Below are positions 35,854-45,086 of a stretch of 64,000 bases of DNA, in pieces. Every line of letters begins with the position of its first letter. The first letter of the stretch is position 1. The notes under the pieces were generated by a model that had not been told where the DNA came from, did not search any database, and saw nothing but the letters and a program-made list of their open reading frames with translations. This DNA is from VRUE01 sp963742535 (lineage in GTDB: Bacteria; Actinomycetota; Thermoleophilia; Solirubrobacterales; 70-9): positions 496,001-560,000 of the forward strand of contig CAVUMC010000002.1 of the NCBI GenBank assembly GCA_963742535.1, read 5' to 3'. A program made the position numbers and the translations under genes.

Positions 35854-38751
35854 CTAGTGGCGTTTCCCGCCTTTGCCCTTCTTGGCGCCCTTCTTCTTCT
35901 TGCAGTTGGTCTTCAGCAGCGGCCGCTGATTTGACTTCTTGCCGTTCTGGCCTTTGAACCTTGCGACTGCCTTGTATTTATGGCCGCAGATGTTGCGGGT
36001 GCTGACCAGCAGGCCGCGTTTGCCACCGCGGACGTTGATCACGAAACGCGAGACCGGCACGTCGGGCACCGTGGCGAAGGTGGTGCGCAGGCGGCCTTTG
36101 ACGCTATCGATACGGCCGTCGAGCACGATCGGCACCTGACCGTCGAGGTCGGCGACGAAGTCAGGCAGTTCGTTGTTTGACGAGCGCAGGTAGATCGGGC
36201 CTTTGAGCGGCCCGTCGAGCAGCGGCGTTTCGGCGACCGCGTTGCCGTAGACAGAATCCTTTGGGCATTTGTGGGCGGCGAACTGGACCCGCGTGCAGAC
36301 GTTGGCGAGGCTCGACTGTTCGAGCGCCAGCGATTTCGGCAACGTCACCGCGGCGCGACCGATGTTGGCGTCGCCTTCGCGGGCGGTGAGGATCGCCCGC
36401 AGCTTCGGGCTCTTGGCGCGACGGTGGCCGCCGAAGAGCCGCATCTTCAGCTTCGGCTTGAAGTCGAGCTTGTCGCAGTTATCGACCTGGAACGGCGAGG
36501 AGACAGAGTAGGAGCTGAACGCCGCCGGGTCGAGTGGGTTCGAGCCGCCCCCACGCAGCGCCCCGCTGGTGGCGAACTTCGAGCAGTTGGTCGGGTTGAT
36601 CGAGAACTTCGGCCGGTCGAGCTTGACCGAGATCGAGCGCACGTCGAGCAGTGCACCGCCGAAGACGTGCGGGATCGGGTCGGAGATCGGTTTCACCTGG
36701 GCCGTTTCCGGTTCGACGAACAGCGCCACCCTCACCACGACCGTGCCGAGATCAAACGGCCCGGCCGTGGCGGGGGTGACTACTGCCAGGGAGAGTGGGG
36801 CTCCGTGATAGGGCCCCGCGAGGAATGCCTTGCCCGTCGTCTGGAAGGGATGTGAACCGCTGCCGGCGCTGACCGCGGCGCTGCCGACGAGGCTCTGGCT
36901 CGGGCAGCTCGCGTTGGCGGCCTCAGCCGCACCGCTGTTGGCAGCGGCAGCGGCGATCGCGGAAGCGGGGCAGTAACGCACGCCGGCGAGCTTCGCGGTC
37001 AACCCAGGTGGCAGGGTCACTTCGACCCCCTTCAGCTCCTGGTTGCCGTCGTTGCGGCCAATGTTCATCGCGAACTGGGTGAAGGCGCCCCCCTTGGGAT
37101 TGCTCGTATGCGTCCCGAAGCTGGGCGCGAAGGGACGCTCGCCGAGCGTTTTCGCACAGGGGGCGCCGCCGGGGGCGGAAGTGAGCGTGAAGCCATCGTC
37201 CGCTTTGCCCTGATCAGGCGTACCTGACCAGGCCTCCATAGCGTGGCTAGTTCGATTGGGCCCACAGGTGGGCGGACTGGTCAGCGGGCCTTTGGCGCCG
37301 TCGAGACTGACCCGCACCGAGTCGAAGGGCAGCTGCGGCGCTTCCTTCACCTGCGCGGTCAATTGGCCGGTCTGGGCGTTGGCCTTGACGTTGCCGACAA
37401 GGCGGATCGAAAGGCCGCGCGCGGCCGACTCGGCATCGATGAAGATTCGGTACTCGTTGCCCGATTCGGGATCACGACTCTGCTGCGTCCCCAGGTAGAC
37501 GTTGCCGGTGAGCGTGCCGTCGGGAAGTGGCGGCGTGTCGATCGCGACCGTGCCGATCTTCGATCCGGCCGGACAGGCGACCGGGTTGCGGGTGCCCTTG
37601 CCGAACTGGCCATCGCTGCAGGCCTGCAGGCTGCTCGCCGCCGAGGGATTGACGCCGAGACCCTGAGGCAGGGTGACGTCGGCGGTCTTCACGTTCGACT
37701 GGTAGATCGCGTCCGACGGGGTGAAGGGAACTTTCACCTCGACCGTGCCGCCCATCGGCGAGTCGGTCTGATTGGTTCCGGGCGATTGCGAGGTGATCGG
37801 TTTGAAGGGGACTTTGCCGCAGCCTTCGGGCTTTACCCGCTGGCCATTGTCTTCTTTGGGCAGCGGCGATTCGAGGAACTGGGAGCCGGCGAGGAAAGCC
37901 GGCGGCGGCGGCGTTCCCGCTTTTTCCTGATCTACGTCGTATTCATCTTGAGGCGCCTGTTCCTCGACCGAGTCAGCGTGGAGAAGGGTGTTGTAGACCG
38001 TGGCGAAAGCCGGCTGATTGGGGTCGAAGCAGGTACTGGGTGTGGTGATGAAGGCCCCACCCTGCCCGCCGATTCCAGTCGTTCCGTCGAAGACGAGGCG
38101 ATTCTTGAGGATCCGTACACCCGGGATTGAAGGGACGTGGATCGTGAAGTACTCGTGGTAATCGCCGTCCCACTTGACGCCGGCGTTGAGGAAGACTTCG
38201 CCGATGTTGAGCGGCAGGGTGAAGCCGAAGCGGGCCGGTTCACCCGCGCGCGGCACGAGGTTGTAGACGGGGATCTGGGGAACGGTCACGGGAGGAGACG
38301 AGATCGGTGGCACGTCAGAGACGACGGCGGCCGCTGTCACATTGCTGTAACCGACCTGTGTATTGAGCGGGCAACCACCTGTGGGGAATTTGCCTTCAGC
38401 GTTGAGTTCGCACTGCGGCGTCGCCTGTGGATTGACGCTGAGACCCTGGGGGAGATCAACGAGGACGGTCTTAAGGTTCCCGACAGGGGCTTCCAAAGCA
38501 CCGGAGTGCTTGACGATGATCTGGGTGAACCCCGCTTTCGGATGGCTCGCAGCCTGCTTCGAGAACTGATCCGGAGTTTCGACGCTGCACTCCGGCGTAT
38601 CGGTCGTGCAGGTGCCGGCCTGCCAGCCGGCTCCGACCGTTTCCGGCTGACCTTCGATGATGTCGACGGCGCCCGCTGGGGCTGCGGCAACAAGCAAGAC
38701 CAAAAGCGCGAATACCGCAGTCCCAAGCCAAATTCGTGCACCGTTCCCCAT
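35854..38751 (-). CDS. Very large secreted protein with repeated beta domains
   Basis: A 965-aa exported protein from the ATG at 38751, which follows GGAGGAG at good spacing. Signal peptide: IWLGTAVFALLVLLVAAAPAGA. At least four units begin with a V-x-L-P-x-x-L motif (VDLPQGLSVNP, VTLPQGLGVNP, VTLPPGLTAKL, VTLPKSLALEQ), each followed by a Cys pair and a G-x-V/A segment. The C-terminus is strongly basic (KKKKGAKKGKGGKRH), perhaps binding wall polymers. Belongs to a family I associate with Thermoleophilia; no function known. Divergent from a small regulator with dyads between. Confidence 0.85.
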   Translation of the reverse strand: MGNGARIWLGTAVFALLVLLVAAAPAGAVDIIEGQPETVGAGWQAGTCTTDTPECSVETPDQFSKQAASHPKAGFTQIIVKHSGALEAPVGNLKTVLVDLPQGLSVNPQATPQCELNAEGKFPTGGCPLNTQVGYSNVTAAAVVSDVPPISSPPVTVPQIPVYNLVPRAGEPARFGFTLPLNIGEVFLNAGVKWDGDYHEYFTIHVPSIPGVRILKNRLVFDGTTGIGGQGGAFITTPSTCFDPNQPAFATVYNTLLHADSVEEQAPQDEYDVDQEKAGTPPPPAFLAGSQFLESPLPKEDNGQRVKPEGCGKVPFKPITSQSPGTNQTDSPMGGTVEVKVPFTPSDAIYQSNVKTADVTLPQGLGVNPSAASSLQACSDGQFGKGTRNPVACPAGSKIGTVAIDTPPLPDGTLTGNVYLGTQQSRDPESGNEYRIFIDAESAARGLSIRLVGNVKANAQTGQLTAQVKEAPQLPFDSVRVSLDGAKGPLTSPPTCGPNRTSHAMEAWSGTPDQGKADDGFTLTSAPGGAPCAKTLGERPFAPSFGTHTSNPKGGAFTQFAMNIGRNDGNQELKGVEVTLPPGLTAKLAGVRYCPASAIAAAAANSGAAEAANASCPSQSLVGSAAVSAGSGSHPFQTTGKAFLAGPYHGAPLSLAVVTPATAGPFDLGTVVVRVALFVEPETAQVKPISDPIPHVFGGALLDVRSISVKLDRPKFSINPTNCSKFATSGALRGGGSNPLDPAAFSSYSVSSPFQVDNCDKLDFKPKLKMRLFGGHRRAKSPKLRAILTAREGDANIGRAAVTLPKSLALEQSSLANVCTRVQFAAHKCPKDSVYGNAVAETPLLDGPLKGPIYLRSSNNELPDFVADLDGQVPIVLDGRIDSVKGRLRTTFATVPDVPVSRFVINVRGGKRGLLVSTRNICGHKYKAVARFKGQNGKKSNQRPLLKTNCKKKKGAKKGKGGKRH

Positions 38752-38800
38752 CAAAATTCTCCTCCCGTCGTCAGCCATATGCCTAGGAATACCCGATTTT

Positions 38801-38851
38801 AATGATTTACACCATCATTTTTTGGTATCTATGTACCGAGAAGTAGGTACA
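38801..38851. promoter_or_regulatory. Divergent control region with two dyads
   Basis: Between the giant secreted protein and the winged-helix regulator lie AATGAT/ATCATT (38801-38806, 38814-38819) and TGTACC/GGTACA (38832-38837, 38846-38851) in AT-rich DNA. Either could be an operator for the adjacent regulator. GGAGG at 38871-38875 is the regulator's ribosome site. Confidence 0.5.
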
Positions 38852-38881
38852 AATCCCCTTAACCAAAATCGGAGGAAGTCC

Positions 38882-39193
38882 ATGAACTGGCAGCTTCTGG
38901 CCCGGGCCAATACCCACCCCCTGCGGATCTCAATCCTGGAAGTGCTGGGCATGGACGGCGGCCGCACCCTCTCCCCCAGCGACCTCAGCTACGAGCTGCG
39001 CACGCCGCTGAGCAACGTCAATTACCACGTCACCGAGCTGCGCCGAACCGGCCTGGTCGAGCTGGCGGGCGAACGGCCCGTGCGCGGCGCCACCGAGCAC
39101 TTCTACCGCGAGTCGAAGCAGAACGGCGCCTCGGCAAACGGCAACGGAGCGCACAACGGGAGCCGGTCCAAGCACGCCAATACCACCGCGTAG
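38882..39193 (+). CDS. Small winged-helix (ArsR-like) regulator
   Basis: A 103-aa protein starting MNWQLLARANTHPLRISILEVL, with a winged-helix pattern (LSPSDLSYELRTPLSNVNYHVTELRRTGLVEL, residues about 30-61). There are no metal-binding Cys. The C-terminus is Asn/Gly-rich and probably disordered. Proper GGAGG ribosome site. It likely controls itself or the divergent secreted protein. Confidence 0.8.
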   Translation: MNWQLLARANTHPLRISILEVLGMDGGRTLSPSDLSYELRTPLSNVNYHVTELRRTGLVELAGERPVRGATEHFYRESKQNGASANGNGAHNGSRSKHANTTA

Positions 39194-39234
39194 GGGAAAA
39201 GTTCAGGGAGGCCCCCTGATGCGAAGGAGGGCCG

Positions 39235-39453
39235 GTGCGGGCGACTATCGCTCGCATGAAAATCCTTCGCAGGACCCCAAGGCGGAAGATCTCAGGCGGC
39301 GCTGGCATGGAGCTGGCGGGAGCGCTCTCGATCGCTTCCCAGATGGCCTTGCTTTGCCCACCTGGCTTCGACGAATTGGTGCGGCGTGAGCTGACGGGCG
39401 ACGCCGTCCAAGCCCGCAACGACGGACAACCGCAAGCCCCCGCCGACAGGTGA
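39235..39453 (+). CDS. Small hypothetical protein
   Basis: A 72-aa frame from a GTG (or 65 aa from the ATG at 39256) whose stop overlaps the GTG start of the amidohydrolase (GTGA). Basic N-terminus and a weakly hydrophobic centre (MELAGALSIASQMALL). The overlap is the main support; there is no recognised family. Confidence 0.35.
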   Translation: MRATIARMKILRRTPRRKISGGAGMELAGALSIASQMALLCPPGFDELVRRELTGDAVQARNDGQPQAPADR

Positions 39454-40529
39454 GCCACCGCGCCACTGTGGAGGCCGAGCTGGCGTCGCTGGCTGGGGTG
39501 AGCGTCTTCGACGCGCATTCGCACACCGGCAGGGATGTGGACGGAAGCTCGCGCAGCTGTGAGGAACACCTCTCCACGCTCGAGCCGCTCGACGCTCGCT
39601 CGGTCGTCTTTCCATTCTGCGTCGAGGGCGCCTACGAGCCCGAGAACGCGCGGGTAATCGAGGAGAGCCGGCGCAACCCGGAGCGACTGGTGCCGTTTGC
39701 CCGGCTCGACCCTCGCGTGACCACGGCGGCGGCGGCGGGCGCGGCCTTGGCGGCCGGTGCACAGGGGTTCAAGCTGCACCCGCGCGCCGAGGACTTCCGG
39801 CTCGACCACCCAGGAGTCGAGGCGATCGCATCCGTCGCGGCCGAGGCCGGCGCGCCGGTCCTGATTCACGCCGGCGCTGGCGTCGGTTCCTTCGGCGGCA
39901 CGATCACGGACCTGGCCGCCCGCCATCGCGGCTGTCCGCTGATCCTCGCTCACGCCGCGGTCTCCGACCTCGCCTGGCTCTGGCAGGTCGTACCCGACCA
40001 TCCGAACCTCTTCTTCGACACCTCGTGGTGGAACCCGAGCGACCTGATCGCCCTCTTCGCCCTCGTCCCGCCCGGTCGCATCCTCTTCGGCAGCGATGAG
40101 CCCTATATGGACTTCGGCACGGTCTTGGCGATCACCCTGCGCTGTGCCCGCTTCTCCGGGCTGTCCGCCGAGGCGATCGAGCTGGTCGCGGGAGGCCAGC
40201 TCGAGAACCTGCTCGCCGGGAGCCCCGCCGAGGATGCGGGGCCGTCCCCAGGGCCGCCGGCGGTGACGCCCTCCCCCTCCGAGCTGCGGCTGGCCGGACT
40301 CCTCTCCGCCGCCGGCGGCTGCATGCTCGGTGGCGGCGACCCCTCTCCCATGGTCGAACTGGCACGAGCGGCGATCGGCGCCGACGGCTCCGCCCTCCCC
40401 GGCGGTCTCGAGCCGCTGCTCGGCGAGCTGATCGACGAAGCGGTCACCGGGGAGGCGCCGTGGGCGCTTGCGATGGCCCTCGCTCTGCTGCTCACGCCTG
40501 GCGTCGCGAGCCCTGCGCTCGTTGGTTGA
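39450..40529 (+). CDS. Amidohydrolase-family (TIM-barrel) protein
   Basis: A 359-aa protein of the amidohydrolase_2 type. It has FDAHSHTG (HxH, residues about 20-27), FKLHPRAEDF, a VLIHAGAG strand, ILAHAAVSD and a late FGSDEPYMD with the catalytic Asp. After about residue 255 it carries a low-complexity, Ala/Gly-rich extension not needed for the barrel. Substrate unknown. Starts with GTG. Confidence 0.85.
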   Translation: MSHRATVEAELASLAGVSVFDAHSHTGRDVDGSSRSCEEHLSTLEPLDARSVVFPFCVEGAYEPENARVIEESRRNPERLVPFARLDPRVTTAAAAGAALAAGAQGFKLHPRAEDFRLDHPGVEAIASVAAEAGAPVLIHAGAGVGSFGGTITDLAARHRGCPLILAHAAVSDLAWLWQVVPDHPNLFFDTSWWNPSDLIALFALVPPGRILFGSDEPYMDFGTVLAITLRCARFSGLSAEAIELVAGGQLENLLAGSPAEDAGPSPGPPAVTPSPSELRLAGLLSAAGGCMLGGGDPSPMVELARAAIGADGSALPGGLEPLLGELIDEAVTGEAPWALAMALALLLTPGVASPALVG

Positions 40530-40563
40530 ATTTCCTTTCGCGGTTACGATCGCCGCTGAAAAG

Positions 40564-43362
40564 ATGCTGGCGAGGACCGCACTGCTGGAGAGGGAGGATG
40601 AGCTAGCGAGGATCGGGGCGCTGCTCGGGGACGCCCGTGCCGGGTCGGGGCGGCTACTGACGATCGAAGGCGAAGCCGGCGCGGGCAAGACCGCACTGCT
40701 TGACGCAACCGCCCAATTAGCCGCAGGCCGGGGCATGCGGGTCCTGCGGGCGCGGGGAGGTGAGTTCGAGCGCGATTTTCCCTACGGCGTGATGCGCCAG
40801 CTCTTCGAGCCGCTGCTCGCCGACGAAGCCCCCCGAACCGAGCTGCTGAGCGGCAGCGCTTCCCTGGCCGCACCGGTATTCGAGCTGGCCGATCCGGTGC
40901 AAGAAGGCAATCCGCTAGCGGTCCAACACGGTCTCTACTGGCTGACGGCCGACATCGCCGCCGACACCCCAACCGCACTCCTGGTCGACGACGCACAGTG
41001 GGCCGACCTGGTCTCGCTTCACGCCCTTGCCTACGGCGGACGGCGCTTCGAAGGCATCCCCGTCCTGCTCGCGCTCACCGTGCGCAGCGGCGAGCCGGGC
41101 GGACACGAAGAGCCGCTGGACGAGCTGCGCGGCGAGCCGATCGCTGAGTCGATCGAACCGCCGCCACTCTCGGCGGGGGCGACGGCAAGCTTGATCGCCA
41201 CCGAGGTCGGTGCGCGGCCCAGCGAGAAGTTCGCCGCCGCCTGCCGCGACTCCACCGCCGGCAATCCCTTCCTGCTGACGGAGCTGCTCAGGTCGTTGGA
41301 GCCGGGGCGAATCGACGCGGCGGAGGACGACACGGCCGGACTCGCCGAAATCGCCGCGGGGGGCGTCTCGCGCTCGATCCTCACCCGGCTGGCGAGGCTC
41401 GGCGAGCACTCGATCGCCGTTGCGCGCGCGGTCGCCGTGCTGGAGCCAAACGCCGAAGCGCGGCTCATCGGCGAGCTTTGCGAGGTGCCGCCGCGGGAGG
41501 TGGCCGAGGCGTGCGAGCTGCTGATCCGGGCGCGCCTGCTCGCGGACTCGACGCCGGTTGCCTTCGTCCACCCACTGGTGCGGGAGGCGGTGCTGAGCGA
41601 GGTACCGACGCCGCGCCGCGCCTCGGACCACGCGCTCGCCGCGCAGCTGCTCGATCGCGACGGAGCCGAGACCGACACCGTTGCGGCCCACCTCCTGCTC
41701 GCCGAGGGCCGGGGCGACGACTGGGCTGTGAGCGTGCTGCAAAACGCGGCCGCCGAGGCGATCTCCCGTGGCGCCCCGGACACCGGGGTCCGCTACCTGC
41801 GGCGAGCGCTGCAAGAGCCCCCCGCGGAATCGAACCGTCCCACGGTTGGCCGGGAGCTCGGCCTGGCCCTGCTGCGAGCGAGCGACAGCGAGGGAATCGA
41901 GATCCTGCGCACCGTTCGCACCGGCAGCGAGGATCCGGTCGCTCGCGCGGAGCTGGCCCAAGAGATCGCCCTCTCCCTCGGGCTCAGGGGCGGGGGCGCC
42001 GAGGCCACCGCGATGCTCGAAGAGTCGCTGGCAAACATCGATCCGGCGAGCGAGCTCGGCGTCTTGCTGCGCGCCACGATGCTGCTCATGGTGATGTGGG
42101 GGGTCGAGCACCCGCCGAGCGATGTGCTTCCCGATCCGCCGCGGCAGGAGACGTTTGCCGGCCGCGTCCTGTTGGCCCAGATGGCGGCGCTCAACGCCTT
42201 GGGCCTCGGCGAGGTCGGGCTCGGGTTGGAGCTCGCGGAAAGATCGGCACCAAGCGTCGAGACCGTAGTCGAGGACGCGAGCGTGGGCCTCCCCCACCAG
42301 GGAACGTTCACGGCTTTCGTCCTCGCCGACCGCGGCGACCTGGCCGCCGAGCTGTTCGAGCCTTCGCTGGAGGCCTCCATACGGCGGGGGGCGCCGGTCG
42401 CCGTCGCGGGGGGACACGGCATTCGTGCCTTCGCCAAGCTGTTCGACGGAGAGCTCGCCGATGCGGGCGGCGACTCCGAGATCGCGATGCGCATCATGCG
42501 CGGCATCCCGATCCCATCGGTGTTGGGGGTCTGGCTGGCCGCGGCGATCCGCATCGCGACCGCCCGGGGCGACTTCTCCGGAGCCGAGGAAATGCTCGCC
42601 GAGTCGTGGAGGGAACAGCCGCCGACCACCGGCATCCCAGCAGCCCTCTTCCTCTGCGCACGCGGGGAGCTGCGGCGGGAGACAGGCCGCCTCGCCGAGG
42701 CCCGTCACGACTACCTGGCCGCCTCCGAACGGATCCCCTGGCTTCTCCTGGCCAACCCGGAGGCCTTTCCCTGGCGGACGGGCCTGGCGCTTTGCGAAGC
42801 GGCACTGGGCAACGGGGAGAGGGCGGGCGAGCTGGCGACGGAGACGGAGGGGATCGCCCGGCGGGCGGGCGGAGCGCGTGGAATCGGCATCGCGCTCCGG
42901 GTGCGGGGCGCGGTGTGCGCCGGGCCGGAGGGCGTCGCGATGCTTCGCGAGGCCGTCGAGGCACTCGCCGGTACGCGCGCTCGGCTCGAGCACGCCCGTG
43001 CCTTGGTCGAGCTGGGGGCGGCGCTGCGCCGGGCCAACCAACGCAAGGAAGCTCGCGAGCCGCTGCGCGAAGGCCTCGAGATCGCCCACCGCTGCGGCGC
43101 GATCCCGCTCGAAGAGCGCGCCCGCACCGAGCTTGCCGCCACCGGCGCCCGCCCGCGCAAGGCCGTCTACAGCGGCGTCGAGTCCCTCACCCCGAGCGAG
43201 CTTCGCGTCGCCCGCCTCGCCGCCGCGGGCAGCACCAACCGCGAGATCGCCCAGTCCCTCACCGTCACCGAGAAGACGATCGAGACCCACATGCGCCACG
43301 TCTTCCAAAAGCTCGACGTCGGGCGGCGGGGCGAGCTGGCGAGCGTGCTCGCGAGTCCCTAG
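40564..43362 (+). CDS. LuxR-family regulator with AAA ATPase domain (LAL type)
   Basis: A 932-aa regulator. Walker A is EGEAGAGKTALLD (about residues 35-47) and Walker B LLVDDAQWAD (about 140-149). A long helical TPR-like middle follows, and a C-terminal LuxR HTH (LTPSELRVARLAAAGSTNREIAQSLTVTEKTIETHMRHVFQKL). Such large ATP-dependent LuxR proteins activate catabolic or secondary-metabolite genes. No target operon is obvious nearby. The ATG at 40564 fits the MLARTALLEREDEL family start. Confidence 0.9.
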   Translation: MLARTALLEREDELARIGALLGDARAGSGRLLTIEGEAGAGKTALLDATAQLAAGRGMRVLRARGGEFERDFPYGVMRQLFEPLLADEAPRTELLSGSASLAAPVFELADPVQEGNPLAVQHGLYWLTADIAADTPTALLVDDAQWADLVSLHALAYGGRRFEGIPVLLALTVRSGEPGGHEEPLDELRGEPIAESIEPPPLSAGATASLIATEVGARPSEKFAAACRDSTAGNPFLLTELLRSLEPGRIDAAEDDTAGLAEIAAGGVSRSILTRLARLGEHSIAVARAVAVLEPNAEARLIGELCEVPPREVAEACELLIRARLLADSTPVAFVHPLVREAVLSEVPTPRRASDHALAAQLLDRDGAETDTVAAHLLLAEGRGDDWAVSVLQNAAAEAISRGAPDTGVRYLRRALQEPPAESNRPTVGRELGLALLRASDSEGIEILRTVRTGSEDPVARAELAQEIALSLGLRGGGAEATAMLEESLANIDPASELGVLLRATMLLMVMWGVEHPPSDVLPDPPRQETFAGRVLLAQMAALNALGLGEVGLGLELAERSAPSVETVVEDASVGLPHQGTFTAFVLADRGDLAAELFEPSLEASIRRGAPVAVAGGHGIRAFAKLFDGELADAGGDSEIAMRIMRGIPIPSVLGVWLAAAIRIATARGDFSGAEEMLAESWREQPPTTGIPAALFLCARGELRRETGRLAEARHDYLAASERIPWLLLANPEAFPWRTGLALCEAALGNGERAGELATETEGIARRAGGARGIGIALRVRGAVCAGPEGVAMLREAVEALAGTRARLEHARALVELGAALRRANQRKEAREPLREGLEIAHRCGAIPLEERARTELAATGARPRKAVYSGVESLTPSELRVARLAAAGSTNREIAQSLTVTEKTIETHMRHVFQKLDVGRRGELASVLASP

Positions 43363-43943
43363 GAGCCTTTGGGCCCTGGGCCGTTCGAGCAGAGCTTGGT
43401 GATGTAGCCCGGGGCACAAACGGTCCGCGAGCGCCAGCGTTTTTCGTATTCGGCGGCGAACTTTTGGAACGCCTTGATCGCGGCTGCTTCGCCGCTGATG
43501 CCGATCAGGAGCCGTTCCTGGATGCGTTCGGAGAACATCTGGGATTCAACCCGTTCACGCACGTCGTCACGCGTGAAATGGGCTTCCTTCAGGAATTGGC
43601 GATATTGAGCGCCGTTCTTAAACGCTTGTCTCTTCAGAGTGGCAAGTTCGCGGGAGACCTGGCGCGGCTTGAGGCCAATTCCCATTTCGGCGGCCTGCCC
43701 CCTGATCCAGGAGAATTCGAGCAGTTCTACGAACGCCTTGTGCTTCAGCTTCTCGTAATCCTTGCCGCTGGGCTTGGGAGTGATCTTGAGCCCGTTCGCC
43801 GCCGCCGTCTGGTCGAGAGCATGCCCGAACTCGTTGCCCGTGATCACTCCACCTTTCTCTCCCTTGTGGTCGGGGACCTGCGCCACGATTGCGACCACGT
43901 TCGTGGGCAGGGCCTCGGGCGGTGGGGGTGGCGCTGGGATCAA
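43359..43943 (-). CDS. SurA-N-like protein lacking a signal peptide
   Basis: A 194-aa frame starting with TTG only 2 bases after tRNA-Gly. It resembles the N-terminal chaperone part of SurA/PrsA-like proteins (TNVVAIVAQVP; KAFVELLEFSWIRGQAAEMGI; REFLKEAHFTRDDVRERVESQMFSERI). Homologues normally carry a signal peptide or lipobox, here missing, and the PPIase domain is absent. It may be a 5'-truncated remnant or use an unseen start. Convergent with the LuxR gene (4-base overlap). Confidence 0.6.
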   Translation of the reverse strand: MIPAPPPPPEALPTNVVAIVAQVPDHKGEKGGVITGNEFGHALDQTAAANGLKITPKPSGKDYEKLKHKAFVELLEFSWIRGQAAEMGIGLKPRQVSRELATLKRQAFKNGAQYRQFLKEAHFTRDDVRERVESQMFSERIQERLLIGISGEAAAIKAFQKFAAEYEKRWRSRTVCAPGYITKLCSNGPGPKGS

Positions 43944-43944
43944 G

Positions 43945-44017
43945 AGCGGACGACGAGGTTCGAACTCGCGACCTCGAGCTTGGGAAGCTCGCGCTCTACC
44001 AACTGAGCTACGTCCGC
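43945..44017 (-). tRNA. tRNA-Gly (anticodon CCC)
   Basis: A complete 73-base cloverleaf on the minus strand: acceptor GCGGACG/CGTCCGC, D-arm AGCTCAGTTGGTAGAGC, anticodon arm CGAGC-TTCCCAA-GCTCG (anticodon CCC, reads GGG) and T-arm with GTTCGAAC. CCA is not encoded. Confidence 0.96.
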
Positions 44018-44082
44018 GCTGGCCTGATTCTAGGGCCGTCGCGGGGTTGCCGGGGGTGCGCTCGAACTAGAGTTCGGCCTGC

Positions 44083-44604
44083 GTGAGCACCCGCTCCTTC
44101 CTCGCCGTCCTCGCCGTGCTGGCCGTCATCGGCCTGCTCGCCTTTGGCTTGCTCAATAAGGGGGCGACAAAGATCGCGGTCGGCGAGCCGGTGCCGGACA
44201 AGACGCTGCCGACGCTGCCGGGTCCCGGCAAAGGCTCGATCGCCGATTACCGGGGGGATTGGGTGCTGGTCAACCTCTGGGCTTCCTGGTGCGAACCCTG
44301 TCGCGAGGAGGCACCGATCCTGGAGGACTTCTACCGGCGCAACCGCGACCGGAACACCACCGTGCTCGGCATCAACGTGCAGGACAACGAAGATGACGCG
44401 CTCGCCTTCCTACACGAGCACCCGAACGGCTACCCGCAGCTGCGCTCGGTCGGCAACGAACGCAGCAAGGCTTTTGGCTCGACTGGAGTGCCGGAGAACT
44501 TCCTCGTCGATCCGCAAGGCCGCCTGGCGCTGATCTGGCGCGGGCCGGTCGACGACCGCTTCCTCGCCGAAGAAGTCGAACCGCTGATCGAGGGCAAGCA
44601 GTGA
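44083..44604 (+). CDS. ccmG: Thiol-disulfide reductase CcmG (DsbE/ResA-like)
   Basis: A 173-aa membrane-tethered thioredoxin that keeps apocytochrome c cysteines reduced. N-terminal TM (FLAVLAVLAVIGLLAFGLL), then WASWCEPCRE with the CxxC (near residue 68-71) and the cis-Pro segment GVPENFLVD. GTG start. Its stop overlaps the ccmH start (GTGA). Works with the ccmF-ccmE pair 10 kb away. Confidence 0.92.
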   Translation: MSTRSFLAVLAVLAVIGLLAFGLLNKGATKIAVGEPVPDKTLPTLPGPGKGSIADYRGDWVLVNLWASWCEPCREEAPILEDFYRRNRDRNTTVLGINVQDNEDDALAFLHEHPNGYPQLRSVGNERSKAFGSTGVPENFLVDPQGRLALIWRGPVDDRFLAEEVEPLIEGKQ

Positions 44605-45086
44605 GGCGGGCGGCATTCGCCATTGCGCTCGCGCTCTGCTTGTCGATGGCGATGCCAGCGGCTGGATCCGCAGTCCAACAGCCGGTTCCCCAGACCACCG
44701 TCAATGAGATCGAAGGCGAAGTGATGTGCCCGGTCTGCGGCACGCTGCTGGAGCTGGCCGACTCGCCGCAGGCGCGGCGCGAGAAGGTCTTCGTCGCCAA
44801 GCTGGTCGCCTCAGGCAAGAGCAAGTCGGAAGTGAAAGACGCGCTGGTCGCCCAGTACGGCGAGGAGGTCCTCGCGACGCCGGAAGCGTCGGGCTTCGAC
44901 CTCAGCGCCTACCTGGTTCCGATCCTGGCGATCCTAATCGCCGCCGTCGCCCTCGCCTACAGCGTCCTGCGCTGGCGGCGCAACAGCGAACAGGACGGGG
45001 CCCCGGGGGGCGGAAGGCCGGCGCAGGCGCCGCATGGCGAGGAGGCCGAGCGGCTCGAGGCAGACCTCTCGCGTTACGACCTCTAG
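44601..45086 (+). CDS. ccmH: Cytochrome c maturation protein CcmH
   Basis: A 161-aa secreted and membrane-anchored thiol protein: signal peptide, VMCPVCG redox motif (about residues 42-46) and the three-helix domain (ARREKVFVAKLVASGKSKSEVKDALVAQYGEEVL), then a C-terminal TM (LVPILAILIAAVALAYSVL) and a charged tail. It hands reduced apocytochrome to CcmF. Coupled to ccmG. ccmA-D are not in the window. Confidence 0.92.
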   Translation: MRRAAFAIALALCLSMAMPAAGSAVQQPVPQTTVNEIEGEVMCPVCGTLLELADSPQARREKVFVAKLVASGKSKSEVKDALVAQYGEEVLATPEASGFDLSAYLVPILAILIAAVALAYSVLRWRRNSEQDGAPGGGRPAQAPHGEEAERLEADLSRYDL

